Below, one piece after another: positions 16,787 to 26,055 of a DNA stretch of 64,000 bases. Origin of the DNA: Chryseosolibacter indicum. GTDB taxonomy: Bacteria > Bacteroidota > Bacteroidia > Cytophagales > Cyclobacteriaceae. The translations under genes and the position numbers were made by a program. The notes under the pieces are model-generated. The model was not told the DNA's origin. It did not search any database and worked only from the letters and a program-made list of their open reading frames with translations. Where the stretch lies: contig NZ_JAHESD010000018.1 in assembly GCF_018598585.1 (NCBI RefSeq), positions 1 through 64,000 of the forward strand, written 5' to 3'. Each line of letters opens with the position of its first letter. Positions within the stretch are counted from its first letter, which is position 1.

Positions 16787-18006
16787 AACCTCCTTCCTGC
16801 AAGTTCGGCTACTGTTTCTCCTATGGACAATGACGACGTTGCAGCCGGCGAAGGCGCATTGCAAACATTAATAACCTTACTCTCTTCAAGAATAAGGAAA
16901 TCATCAACAAGGCCTCCTGTTCTGTCGCACGCCTGTGCCCGTACACCTGCACCACCTTCTACAAGATCGCTTTCCTGAATTTCTGGTATAAGTTTCTGCA
17001 ATGCTTTTGTAAATGCTGCCTTTGAGAAAGAGCGGTACATTTCACCAAGTCCTGTGCGCCAGTATTTCTTTGCTACTTTCTGAAAACCCGGCCAGGCCAG
17101 AGATTCACCAAGCTCTTTTAAATTAATATCAGACTTCTTGTATCCTTCACGACTAAATGCGAGCACAGCATTAGGCCCTGCCTCAACACCGCCTCTCATC
17201 ATTCTGGTAAAGTGAACACCAAGAAAAGGAAAATTAGGATCAGGCACAGGGTAAATAAGATTCTTGACGAGATACTCCTTGTCTTCTCTTAGCTTATAGT
17301 ATTCACCTCTGAACGGAATGATCTTGACATTCACATCCCGGGTTGTAAGTCCGGCAATCTTATCAGAATATAATCCTGCGCAGTTTACCAGCAACTTACT
17401 TTCATAAGAGCTCTTGTCAGTCTCAACAAATACACCTGCGTTTTCAATTTTTATATTCACTACACGCTGCCCAAAAACAATTTCACCACCACGCTTTCTG
17501 ATTTCCTCGGCATAATGTTGTGCTACAACCTTATAGTCTACAATTCCTGTTTGAGGAACAAAGAATCCGGCCAGGCCCGTTACATGCGGCTCATATTCTT
17601 TAAGCTCTTCGGGCTTTAGCATTTTAAATCCCGTTAGGCCATTCTGTTGCCCGCGTTCATACAGGTTTTTAAGCAAGGGTAATTCTCTCTCTTCGGTCGC
17701 GACTACTATTTTACCACAAAGCTCATAGGGTATGTTATGTTGTTGGCAGAAGTTGATAAGGAGGTTGTATCCATGAATGCAATTTCTTGCTTTCAAGCTA
17801 CCGGGTTTATAATAAAGCCCTGAATGAATAACACCGCTGTTATTGCCTGTCTGATGTTTGCCCACCTCGTTCTCCTTTTCTATTACAAGAACTTTTAACG
17901 ACGGGTTTTCGGTGAGCTTTAAAGCTGTGGCAAGTCCTACAATTCCGCCACCAACAACTATAATATCGTAACGCACAAATGAGAAAATTTCCGCGAAGCT
18001 AAGCAT
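16783..18006 (-). CDS. lhgO: L-2-hydroxyglutarate oxidase/dehydrogenase
   Basis: 407 residues, FAD-dependent DAO-type fold. The dinucleotide loop is VVGGGIVGLATALKL (about 17-31) and is followed by KHQTGNNSGVIHSGLYY, a signature of the LhgO family. The C-terminal GGAGVRAQACDRTGGLVDD and NAPSPAATSSLSIGE segments close the FAD site. The enzyme oxidises L-2-hydroxyglutarate to 2-oxoglutarate and passes electrons to the quinone pool or oxygen, removing a by-product of central metabolism. An 11-bp-phased repeat block lies upstream of its start. Confidence 0.93.
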   Translation of the reverse strand: MLSFAEIFSFVRYDIIVVGGGIVGLATALKLTENPSLKVLVIEKENEVGKHQTGNNSGVIHSGLYYKPGSLKARNCIHGYNLLINFCQQHNIPYELCGKIVVATEERELPLLKNLYERGQQNGLTGFKMLKPEELKEYEPHVTGLAGFFVPQTGIVDYKVVAQHYAEEIRKRGGEIVFGQRVVNIKIENAGVFVETDKSSYESKLLVNCAGLYSDKIAGLTTRDVNVKIIPFRGEYYKLREDKEYLVKNLIYPVPDPNFPFLGVHFTRMMRGGVEAGPNAVLAFSREGYKKSDINLKELGESLAWPGFQKVAKKYWRTGLGEMYRSFSKAAFTKALQKLIPEIQESDLVEGGAGVRAQACDRTGGLVDDFLILEESKVINVCNAPSPAATSSLSIGETVAELAGRRF

Positions 18007-18198
18007 TTTGAAAGTAAATCAGAGGGATGTATAGGCGGGTTAGCACATAAAATCATGTATTTCATGCGAGGTCAAGTCTCTGCAGCATTAACGCTTAAAA
18101 TGGCCTATTTAAGACGACATTTTAACAACCTATGTAGCCCAGGTCAAATACGTTATACCGGAATTAACCGCAACGATTTATGGCTTTTAAGGACTACC

Positions 18199-18348
18199 TG
18201 AGCCGGGTGGTTCCGGCACTTGAGCCCAAGATCAGCCATACTTGAGCCGTATATGAGCCGTATAAGCTGCGTTTTTAGCGTAATTTGGGGCCTTATACGG
18301 CTCATATACGGCTCAGATACGGCTCAACCCCCACTGAAATACGGCTTA
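18199..18348. repeat. 11-bp-phased TGAGCC repeat block with a 23-bp perfect inverted repeat
   Basis: TGAGCC-type hexamers start at 18199, 18221, 18232 (degenerate), 18243 and 18254, all multiples of 11 bp apart. The reverse form GGCTCA starts at 18299, 18310, 18321 and (as GGCTTA) 18343, again spaced by 11 or 22. The two halves create perfect 23-bp arms (18244-18266 and 18292-18314) around a 25-bp loop, so RNA or single-stranded DNA would form a long hairpin. The unit is close to TGAGCCGTATA. The remainder of the 18007-18408 gap holds no gene that I can see. Confidence 0.85.
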
Positions 18349-18408
18349 ACCCCTAAATTCTTCGGTTTTTACGCCTTTTAAAAGTTCGAGCTTTCCGGGC
18401 TCCCACAG

Positions 18409-19233
18409 CTAGTAAAAGAAGTATTTACTGGGCTTTAAATTAATACCTAGCCGAAGCATGTTTGTGTGTTGCTTGAAGTTCAGAAGGTTTTCCGCATAGC
18501 CTTTAAACCATTGCATGGAGATGTAAATATTCCCCTTTTTACCGAGGCGGTAACTCACCTGTGTTCGCATAGAGCCTTTCCAATCCCACTCTGTTCCTTT
18601 TCTGGCGGCCATATCAAATATCAGTTTTTCCTGTAGCACTCGCCAGTTGATTGTAACTTCTCCATAACCAATATATTTTAGATAGTTGGATGAATAGGAA
18701 AAGGGAATCCATGCCTGCCCTGTAATAATCAAATTCTGCCGTAACACTTGGGCATAAGTAAAGCTTACGCGATTTATGCTTCTGGAATAAATGCTGTCTC
18801 TCCCGTTCGATTCATGTTCAATAAGCACAGAGCCAGCTCCTTTAAATTCATGATTATTGAAGATTAATCTACCTAAACCAAGCCCTGGATTATAATTGCT
18901 TTCGGAGAAAGGACTAGAGGATTCGTATACATTCCAAAAAGAGCGTTGTGTGTAAGTGAGAAAAAGGTAAGTGTTAAAAGGAAGCACGGCATTTGTAAGA
19001 CGGTGCTTGAAACTGATCTGAAATTTTACATCAGCACTTTGACGTGTGATCTCTTCATTTAACGGAATGCCCGTGATAAAATAATTATCCTGAAAGATTG
19101 TAAATGCAGGAGCGTTTTTCAGAATGGCATTGACGGAGTCTTCAGAAATGTTTTGAGCTTGTGTGAATGAAGAAGTAGATATACAAATCCAAATACAGAA
19201 GCATTTGAATGTGTGTGCGTGGTAGTCAGGCAT
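18409..19233 (-). CDS. pldA: Outer-membrane phospholipase A
   Basis: 274 residues with an N-terminal signal segment. The family hallmarks are clear: YTQRSFWNVYESSSPFSESNY (calcium/dimer region) and EHESNGRDSIYSRSINR, which supplies the catalytic triad His140, Ser142 and Asn154 with the same His-Asn spacing of 14 as in E. coli OMPLA. The remaining sequence is a 12-strand barrel ending in an aromatic residue. The enzyme hydrolyses phospholipids that reach the outer leaflet and so guards outer-membrane asymmetry. It appears to be monocistronic. Confidence 0.88.
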   Translation of the reverse strand: MPDYHAHTFKCFCIWICISTSSFTQAQNISEDSVNAILKNAPAFTIFQDNYFITGIPLNEEITRQSADVKFQISFKHRLTNAVLPFNTYLFLTYTQRSFWNVYESSSPFSESNYNPGLGLGRLIFNNHEFKGAGSVLIEHESNGRDSIYSRSINRVSFTYAQVLRQNLIITGQAWIPFSYSSNYLKYIGYGEVTINWRVLQEKLIFDMAARKGTEWDWKGSMRTQVSYRLGKKGNIYISMQWFKGYAENLLNFKQHTNMLRLGINLKPSKYFFY

Positions 19234-19520
19234 TTAAAAGCGTGATGGCGAAAAGTAAATAAAATCACGGGCGAAAATAAAGAAATTCAGCATCTGCAAG
19301 AAGGGAAGACGAAGAGGTAAAATATGAAGAACGAATTAAATTGTTTCCTTAATCTTATCATGTAATAGCAACATCACTGCAATTTGACAGCGGAATATTA
19401 AAACGGACGGCAATTTTTACTTTATTCCTAAAAATAAAATTTCAATAGCTTATTATTGTCAGGATAAGTTGGGATACTTTCAATTTAACTTTAGCGCATC
19501 TGGGTTTTAAATACTTAAAC

Positions 19521-22205
19521 ATGATATTACGAAAGGTATTACTTGTTCTGTTGTTCATTCCATTTTTTGTTTCAGGTCAGACACGTGTGCGACAATCTCT
19601 TAATACCAGTTGGAGTTTTTATAGAGGTTCCCTTGACGTAAGTAAACTTGAAGATACACTGCAACAATGGACTACCATTTCCATTCCTCACAGTTATAAC
19701 ACACACGATGTGCTTGACGATACGCCTTCGTATTACAGAGGCGATGCATGGTATAAAAAAGTTTTGTATGTGTCTCCATCACTTAGAAACAAGGAGCTGT
19801 ATTTGTATTTCGAAGGCGTAAACCAGGTAGCTACTGTTTTTGTAAATGGAAAACTGGCAGGAGAACATAAAGGTGGATACACCTCGTTCAGACTAAAGAT
19901 TAATGAACATTTAAGGCCAGACCAATCGTTAAATGTTATCGCGGTAAAAGTGAATAATGCTTTTAACGAAGACATTCCCCCATTAACGGCTGACTTCACT
20001 TTCTTCGGAGGCATATATAGAGATGTTTATCTTGAAGCCTATAGTCCCGTTCACTTTGATGTAGATAATTTTGCTTCTGATGGTGTTTTTGTTACTACAC
20101 CCTCGGTAAGTGAGGGCAAAGCGCTTGCAAATGTTGGAGGAAAAATTGTAAACACATCTTCGAACGAAAAGACACTTCTTATCACAAACCGTTTATTTGA
20201 TAGAGAAAGCCAGCTTATAAGTTCACAGGAAACAAAAATAAAACTGAAGGGTACGGCAACCACGTCTTTTAATCATAGTAATATTTCTGTTGCAAATCCA
20301 ACATTATGGAGTCCCGAAAATCCTTACCTGTACAGAGTGGTAACTACCATTGCAGATGCTAAAACAAAAGAAGTTTATGATGAGGTTAGTAATCCTGTTG
20401 GCTTCAGGTGGTACTCATTTACTGCAGACAATGGTTTTATTCTTAATGGAAAACCCTGCAAACTTTGGGGAACATCGCGTCATCAGGATTATCCCTTGAT
20501 GGCAAATGCGCTTCCTGATGCTTTGCATGTAAGGGACGTTGAGATATTGAAAGAGATGGGAGGTAACTTTTTAAGGATAGCACATTACCCGCAAGACCCT
20601 GCAGTATTGGAAGCTTGCGACAGGCTTGGTATCCTTACATCAGTTGAAATTCCTGTAGTAAATACAATTACGGAATCAAAAGCATTTACTGATAATGCGG
20701 TCAACATGCAGCTTGAGATGATCAGGCAAAATTATAATCATCCAAGTATTGTAAGCTGGGCGTACATGAACGAGGTATTGCTTCGCTTGCCTTTTGCGAA
20801 CGATAAGCCGAGACAGGAGGTGTACTTTAAAAATGTTGTAAAGCTGGCGAAAACGTTGGATAGTTTAACGCGCAAGGAAGACAAGGAGCGTTACACCATG
20901 GCAGCTTTTCATGGCAACTACGACTTGTATAAACGTCTCGGTCTTATTGATATTCCCATGGTAGCAGGTTGGAATTTATACCAGGGATGGTACAGTCCTA
21001 ACATTCACGGCTTTGGTGAATTTCTGGACAAGCACTATAAAGAATTTCCTCATAAGCCGGTAATCATTACTGAGTACGGTGCAGATGGTGATCCGCGTAT
21101 ACGAGGTTTTGCTCCGATTCGTTTTGACAAGACTGTTGAGTATGAAACCTATTACCACAAGGTATACCAGGAGGCAATTGCACGGAGACCATTTGTGAGC
21201 GGAGGTTTGATTTGGAATCTTGCTGACTTTAATTCAGAGACCCGTGCTGAGACAATGCCTCACATCAACAATAAAGGCATTCTGGATTCTTACCGAAATC
21301 CGAAGGATACATACTATTATTACCAGGCCTTCTTGCTGAAGAAACCATTTTTAAAAATAGGATCTCGTGGCTGGACTTTAAGAAGTGGTGTTGCTGTATC
21401 GGAAGATAGTCTGATTAATAGGCAACAAATCGAGGTTTATACCAACCAGCAGAACAGCATTAAAATGACGAATAACGGTAAGGTTGTAGGGGTAGGAAAA
21501 CCCGTGAATAATGTAGTAACCTTTGATGTGCCCTTTACAAATGGCATAAACCAATTGGTGGCGCAGACAGAAGATGGAGGGGTGAGCGATTTTGTCGAGA
21601 TCAAATTTTTACTGCAACCCCATCAGCTCACTTCAGTTAAACTTCCTTTTAGAGAAATTAATGTAAGCCTGGGTGATAATAGGTGTTTTACGGATCCTGT
21701 ATTGCAACAAGTGTGGCTGCCAGAAAAGCCCTATGAGAAAGGAAGCTGGGGATATGTAGGAGGGAAAGTATTTGAGCCGGCAAATAAGGCGAGGCAGCAA
21801 TATGGTTCTGATAAAAACATTCTTAATACTGAGTATGATCCCATATACGAGACACAGCGCGTAGGAATTAATGAGTTTAAGCTTGATGTGCCCGATGGTT
21901 ATTATGAAGTAGTGTTACATTTTGCCGAGTTACTCGGCGGGGCTGTAAAGGAGGCACTCGTTTACAACCTTGGTAATAATGATAATGCAACCTCTGGTTT
22001 AAAAGGAAACAGAGCGTTTAATGTTACCATTAATGGGCATCAAGTAATAGAGAATCTTTCAACAATCAATTATCTTGTACCTGAGTCAGCGTATGCTGTC
22101 AAGACTCAAATTTGGGTTAAAGATAAAAGAGGTATTACTCTGGGTTTTAAAGCGATTGAAGGAGAAACTATTTTGAATGGTTTACAGGTAAGGAAAATAT
22201 TTTAA
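19521..22205 (+). CDS. Exported glycoside hydrolase family 2 enzyme with C-terminal malectin-like domain
   Basis: 894 residues; signal peptide ends near VSGQ (about 20). Sugar-binding jelly roll about 25-180, Ig-like domain about 185-295, TIM barrel about 300-590. The GH2 acid/base is E418 (SWAYMNEVL) and the nucleophile E518 (ITEYGADGDPR). The C-terminal part (about 710-890) resembles a malectin/carbohydrate-binding domain (GYYEVVLHFAEL, GNRAFNVTINGHQVIEN). Likely a beta-galactosidase, beta-glucuronidase or related exo-enzyme acting on glycans in the periplasm; which linkage is not readable. It stands alone, without SusCD. Confidence 0.9.
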   Translation: MILRKVLLVLLFIPFFVSGQTRVRQSLNTSWSFYRGSLDVSKLEDTLQQWTTISIPHSYNTHDVLDDTPSYYRGDAWYKKVLYVSPSLRNKELYLYFEGVNQVATVFVNGKLAGEHKGGYTSFRLKINEHLRPDQSLNVIAVKVNNAFNEDIPPLTADFTFFGGIYRDVYLEAYSPVHFDVDNFASDGVFVTTPSVSEGKALANVGGKIVNTSSNEKTLLITNRLFDRESQLISSQETKIKLKGTATTSFNHSNISVANPTLWSPENPYLYRVVTTIADAKTKEVYDEVSNPVGFRWYSFTADNGFILNGKPCKLWGTSRHQDYPLMANALPDALHVRDVEILKEMGGNFLRIAHYPQDPAVLEACDRLGILTSVEIPVVNTITESKAFTDNAVNMQLEMIRQNYNHPSIVSWAYMNEVLLRLPFANDKPRQEVYFKNVVKLAKTLDSLTRKEDKERYTMAAFHGNYDLYKRLGLIDIPMVAGWNLYQGWYSPNIHGFGEFLDKHYKEFPHKPVIITEYGADGDPRIRGFAPIRFDKTVEYETYYHKVYQEAIARRPFVSGGLIWNLADFNSETRAETMPHINNKGILDSYRNPKDTYYYYQAFLLKKPFLKIGSRGWTLRSGVAVSEDSLINRQQIEVYTNQQNSIKMTNNGKVVGVGKPVNNVVTFDVPFTNGINQLVAQTEDGGVSDFVEIKFLLQPHQLTSVKLPFREINVSLGDNRCFTDPVLQQVWLPEKPYEKGSWGYVGGKVFEPANKARQQYGSDKNILNTEYDPIYETQRVGINEFKLDVPDGYYEVVLHFAELLGGAVKEALVYNLGNNDNATSGLKGNRAFNVTINGHQVIENLSTINYLVPESAYAVKTQIWVKDKRGITLGFKAIEGETILNGLQVRKIF

Positions 22206-22650
22206 ACAATAGCAGGATTATTTCACTGCCAGAGATGGAAGGGCATTAGTTAGCATGCCTCTGAATACAGTACTTTCGATCGTGATCACTTAAGCAAATT
22301 TATCATCCGCTTGGTATGAAGGCCGTTCAACGGAAGCAAGATGAGTTGGTGTAATCTTCTGTTAGTTTAAATTTTTAACCCAAGGCACACTTGAAATTCC
22401 TATCTGGATGGTTTTACCTCTCAATTGAATCATGCCCGATGATGTAGCAGCAAATTTAAAATAAGTGATTATTGCTTTATCAATTCCGAGGGAGCGGCGT
22501 AACAAGAGCCAGGAAACACTTGCACAAAACCCGGCATATTTATGAGCATACTAATTTACTATTTTGACGAAGTCTGTTGTTAATTAACTTGTTTTAGTTA
22601 AACCTTCATACTCCCGGTTTTGTAGGCACAGTATTTTTTTAGGCCATGGC
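22206..22650 (+). other. Intergenic gap without recognised feature
   Basis: 445 bp. No convincing small gene, promoter consensus or terminator hairpin was found. A short AT palindrome (GTTAATTAAC, near 22579) precedes the next gene by about 65 bp and is the only structure noted. Confidence 0.5.
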
Positions 22651-22902
22651 ATGGAAGCAGTCGAATTGAATAATACTATTATCCAGGAAATGACACAGCT
22701 GTTGGAGAAGACTTCAGTTGAATCATTTGCTCCTGTTATTACGGAAACAGCTTCTGATGAACAAACTTTAGAAGCTATTCTCATAAGCCTTAAGACTATC
22801 AACGCCCGGTACGATAAAAACGATGCAATTGTACAGATACGAGGTTTGATGGAGAAGTATAACATTCAAATTGATGAAATACTTGAACAGATTAAATATT
22901 AA
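22651..22902 (+). CDS. Small protein of unknown function, tandem paralogue A
   Basis: 83 residues, no signal or membrane segment, predicted all-helical and acidic. Its C-terminal half (ISLKTINARYDKNDAIVQI, LMEKYNIQIDEI) aligns with that of the next gene: both have a Lys before an acidic/Ala-Ile stretch, then Leu, then Tyr-Asn. ATG at 22651; a second ATG 5 bp upstream is out of frame. Not recognised as a named family. Codon use resembles its neighbours. Confidence 0.6.
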   Translation: MEAVELNNTIIQEMTQLLEKTSVESFAPVITETASDEQTLEAILISLKTINARYDKNDAIVQIRGLMEKYNIQIDEILEQIKY

Positions 22903-22923
22903 ACGCATCGGATAGGAGTAAAC

Positions 22924-23205
22924 ATGGAGCAGACATTGATCAACGAGTTAATCAAGTTAATGTGCCGTAGTGGGGGAGAACATTTTGTGGGTAATTTCCA
23001 GAAGGAGATTAATGAAGAAGGTGAGGCTGAGGCATGGACAAAAAAAGAAATTGAGGAGGCAGTGAATCACATTAGGTATATGAACGATTATTTTGGTAAG
23101 GAAGAGGCAATAGCAGTTATTACCAATTTAATTGCTCGGTATAATGTTGATGTAAAAGAAGTATCATTAAGAGAGAATACTGCGCACCAAAAAATAGGTA
23201 TGTAA
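22924..23205 (+). CDS. Small protein of unknown function, tandem paralogue B
   Basis: 93 residues, 21 bp after the previous gene with a GGAG-like purine run before the ATG. Shares the pattern IRYMNDYFGKEEAIAVI and LIARYNVDVKEV with the upstream protein, so the two are probably an old tandem duplication. Acidic, helical, cytosolic. The N-terminal half differs (CRSGGEHFVGNF). A terminator follows, which supports the pair as a two-gene operon. Confidence 0.6.
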   Translation: MEQTLINELIKLMCRSGGEHFVGNFQKEINEEGEAEAWTKKEIEEAVNHIRYMNDYFGKEEAIAVITNLIARYNVDVKEVSLRENTAHQKIGM

Positions 23206-23244
23206 TTTTAGAATAAAGATTTTGGGATTGATTGAGGGGAAGGC

Positions 23245-23284
23245 AAGGGGTTATAGCTAAAAGCTATAGCCCTTTTGTTTTTTG
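23245..23284 (+). terminator. Intrinsic terminator after the small-protein pair
   Basis: GGGTTATAGCT, a 3-base loop region and AGCTATAGCCC form an 11-bp stem with one wobble pair, followed by TTTTGTTTTTT. Confidence 0.88.
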
Positions 23285-23391
23285 TGGGGAGCAGATGTTG
23301 GTAGGGCCAGTTGAATTAATCTTTTAACTAAAAACAACAATTTCTTTTACGTCGCGTTAGAAAACGTGTTCGAATTGTGGGGACTGACTGT

Positions 23392-23399
23392 TAACTTTG
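23392..23399 (+). promoter_or_regulatory. Candidate -7 box for the DUF5916 gene
   Basis: TAACTTTG matches TAnnTTTG exactly, 19 bp before the ATG. The nearest TTG upstream gives only a 14-bp spacer, so the -33 element is doubtful. Confidence 0.4.
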
Positions 23400-23418
23400 A
23401 CACTCAAGACGCTACCCC

Positions 23419-26055
23419 ATGACTAAAAGAATACCTCTTTTTCTGTTCCTGCTTTTTTGCAGTGATGCGTTGCTGTTTGCCCAGCAGGATAGCGTCAGAA
23501 GCTACGTCACAAAACGGTTGGAAGGAGATCCTCCAAAAATTGATGGTATCTTAAATGATGCAGCATGGGAGCAAGTTCCTTGGGGTGGCGGCCAATTCAG
23601 GCAAAAATTACCAGATGCAGGGGCTCCGGCTTCAGTAGAAACATTCTTCAAGATTTTATACGACGACAAGAATTTATACATCGCCTTCAGAAACTTAGAC
23701 CCGGAACCAGGCAAGATAGTTAGTCGTATGTCCAGGCGTGATGGTTTTGAAGGAGATTGGGTAGAAATTAACATTGATAGTTATAACGATAAGCGTACAG
23801 CTTTCTCTTTTACTTCTTCTGTTTCCGGTGTTAAGGGAGACGAATATGTGTCCAATAATGGAGACAACTGGGATGCAAATTGGGATCCTATCTGGTATCT
23901 TAAAACTAGTATAAATAGTGAGGGTTGGATCGCTGAATTGCGAATACCTTTAAGTCAGTTAAGGTTTGCAGACAAGCCGGAACTTGTATGGGGTTTTCAG
24001 ATTCAACGTCATTTTTTTAGAAATCAGGAAGTTTCTAATTTTCAATACATACCACCTGATGCGGCAGGATGGGTTCATCTCTTTGCAGAGCTTAGAGGTA
24101 TTAAGGGAATTAAGCCACAAAAACAACTGGAGGTTCTTCCATATATTGTAACAAAGGCAGAGCGATTTGAAAAGGAGGAAGGAAATCCGTTTATGACGGG
24201 CAGCTCTTCGGGAGTTGATGTAGGTGTTGATGCAAAAATTGGTATCACAAGTGATATTACACTCGACTTATCCGTAAATCCTGACTTCGGACAGGTGGAA
24301 GCAGATCCTTCCCAGGTTAACCTTTCCGCCTTCCGGCTTTTCTTTGAAGAGAGAAGGCCATTCTTTATTGAAGGTAATAATACTTTAAACTTTCCAATTG
24401 TAAGTTTTAATAGCAACAACCTATTCTATTCAAGAAGAATCGGGAGGACTCCTCAGAGGGAAATAGAAACAGATGAAAGTGGTGAGGATAATACTGATGA
24501 ATATGTAAAAACAACGAAGAATAGCACCATTCTTGGCGCAGTAAAACTTACCGGTAAGAACAAGAAAGGATTTTCATGGGGACTGTTAGAATCCGTAACG
24601 GCACCTGAAAGAGCTAGTGTTGATAGTTTAGGACACAGGCAAAAACAAATGGTAGAACCTCTTACAAACTATTTTGTAGGTCGCGTACAACAGGATATAA
24701 ACAAGGGGAATACAGTAGTTGGGGGAATGATTACGGCCACAAACCGGCGTATTGAAGACAAAGGACTGAACTGGCTACACGATAAGGCATATACAACAGG
24801 TGTTGACTTTCTTCATCATTGGAAGAATAGAACATATTTTATTAATGCACGTGGTGTTTTGAGTTATGTAGGTGGTTCAACTGAAGCAATTACAAATACG
24901 CAAAAGGCCTCTGAGCGGTATTTTCAACGCCCTGACAATAATCATAAGAATGTAGACACTACGCTCACTTCTCTTTCCGGTACGGGAGGGGTGTTGATGC
25001 TGGGAAAGAAAAGTGGTAAACTTATTTTTGATGTAGGGTATACGTGGCTTTCTCCTGAACTGGAGCTTAATGATATTGGCTTTCTTTCCCAAACCGACAT
25101 GAATTCCGAATGGGTTTGGATGGAGTACCGTATGCTTAATCCTGTTGGAATCTTTAGATCTATGCGTTACAGTTTAGTGCAGTGGCAGGATTGGGATTTT
25201 GATTGGAAAAATATCGGCCATGGTTATGAGTTAAATGCTAATCTTGAGTTTAAGAATTTCTGGAATTTTAGTGCCGGAACTTCGTATACGACACATGGAA
25301 TATCCAATGCCGATCTAAGGGGTGGTCCTTCAATTCGTTATCCTGGAAACTTTACTTATTGGTTTTCGCTGGCCACTGATAGAAGGAAAAAACTGAGCGC
25401 CGATATAGAGCCACAATGGAAACGAGGCTTCGAAAACTACATGAAAAGTACTACTGTAAATGTTAATTTAAATTATACACCTATAAATGCTTTTCGGATA
25501 ACTGTTTCACCGAGTATTAGTAAAAACAGGAATCAAATGCAGTACGTGGCCACAGGCGATAGTGAGTACGGTCAGAAATTCGTTGTTGCTGAGTTAAACC
25601 AAACAATTGCACGTGTAACTGTAAGAATGACATATATGGTTACACCAGATCTTTCAATACAATATTACGGACAACCTTTTGGTACATCAGGAAGATATAC
25701 TAAGTATAAAGGTATAATTAATGGAAGCGCCTCTCGTTATAATGACCGTTTTGCTTACTTACCACACAATGGAATGACGATGAAGGAAGATGTTTATCAT
25801 GTTGATGATGATCTTGATGGAGTAACAGATTTTACATTTGATAAACCCGATTTTAATATAGGCCAGTTTAGGTCTAATCTTGTTATGCGATGGGAGTATG
25901 TTCCAGGATCGGTTGTGTTCCTTGTCTGGTCTCAGGAAGTAAACGGAGAGTTTTATAGCAAGACTGGTAGTATGACAGAGGGCTACAATTTTTACTTCCC
26001 GGATAAGGCTCACAATATTTTTCTGCTAAAGTTTACTTACAGGTTTGTCAGGTAA
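23419..26055 (+). CDS. Exported DUF5916 protein with N-terminal CBM9-like domain
   Basis: 878 residues; signal peptide ends near LFAQQ (about 22). Residues about 35-215 match the CBM9-like sugar-binding domain found in front of DUF5916: PPKIDGILNDAAWEQVP, FKILYDDKNLYIAFRNLDPEP and WIAELRIPLSQLRF. From about 240 the protein is DUF5916, including DLSVNPDFGQVEADPSQVN and LFFEERRPFFIEGNNTL, then many strands of a likely outer-membrane barrel ending in FTYRFVR. The family is widespread in this phylum, and its function is unproven; it may bind or process surface glycans or peptides. No partner genes are adjacent. Confidence 0.88.
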   Translation: MTKRIPLFLFLLFCSDALLFAQQDSVRSYVTKRLEGDPPKIDGILNDAAWEQVPWGGGQFRQKLPDAGAPASVETFFKILYDDKNLYIAFRNLDPEPGKIVSRMSRRDGFEGDWVEINIDSYNDKRTAFSFTSSVSGVKGDEYVSNNGDNWDANWDPIWYLKTSINSEGWIAELRIPLSQLRFADKPELVWGFQIQRHFFRNQEVSNFQYIPPDAAGWVHLFAELRGIKGIKPQKQLEVLPYIVTKAERFEKEEGNPFMTGSSSGVDVGVDAKIGITSDITLDLSVNPDFGQVEADPSQVNLSAFRLFFEERRPFFIEGNNTLNFPIVSFNSNNLFYSRRIGRTPQREIETDESGEDNTDEYVKTTKNSTILGAVKLTGKNKKGFSWGLLESVTAPERASVDSLGHRQKQMVEPLTNYFVGRVQQDINKGNTVVGGMITATNRRIEDKGLNWLHDKAYTTGVDFLHHWKNRTYFINARGVLSYVGGSTEAITNTQKASERYFQRPDNNHKNVDTTLTSLSGTGGVLMLGKKSGKLIFDVGYTWLSPELELNDIGFLSQTDMNSEWVWMEYRMLNPVGIFRSMRYSLVQWQDWDFDWKNIGHGYELNANLEFKNFWNFSAGTSYTTHGISNADLRGGPSIRYPGNFTYWFSLATDRRKKLSADIEPQWKRGFENYMKSTTVNVNLNYTPINAFRITVSPSISKNRNQMQYVATGDSEYGQKFVVAELNQTIARVTVRMTYMVTPDLSIQYYGQPFGTSGRYTKYKGIINGSASRYNDRFAYLPHNGMTMKEDVYHVDDDLDGVTDFTFDKPDFNIGQFRSNLVMRWEYVPGSVVFLVWSQEVNGEFYSKTGSMTEGYNFYFPDKAHNIFLLKFTYRFVR

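Noticed and set aside
18199-18348. Possible CRISPR array
   Set aside because: Repeats are 11 bp, contiguous, without unique spacers, and no cas genes are nearby; the same applies to 40593-40728.
24075-24419. 114-residue minus-strand frame
   Set aside because: Shadow of the DUF5916 gene, which has consistent motifs across its full length.
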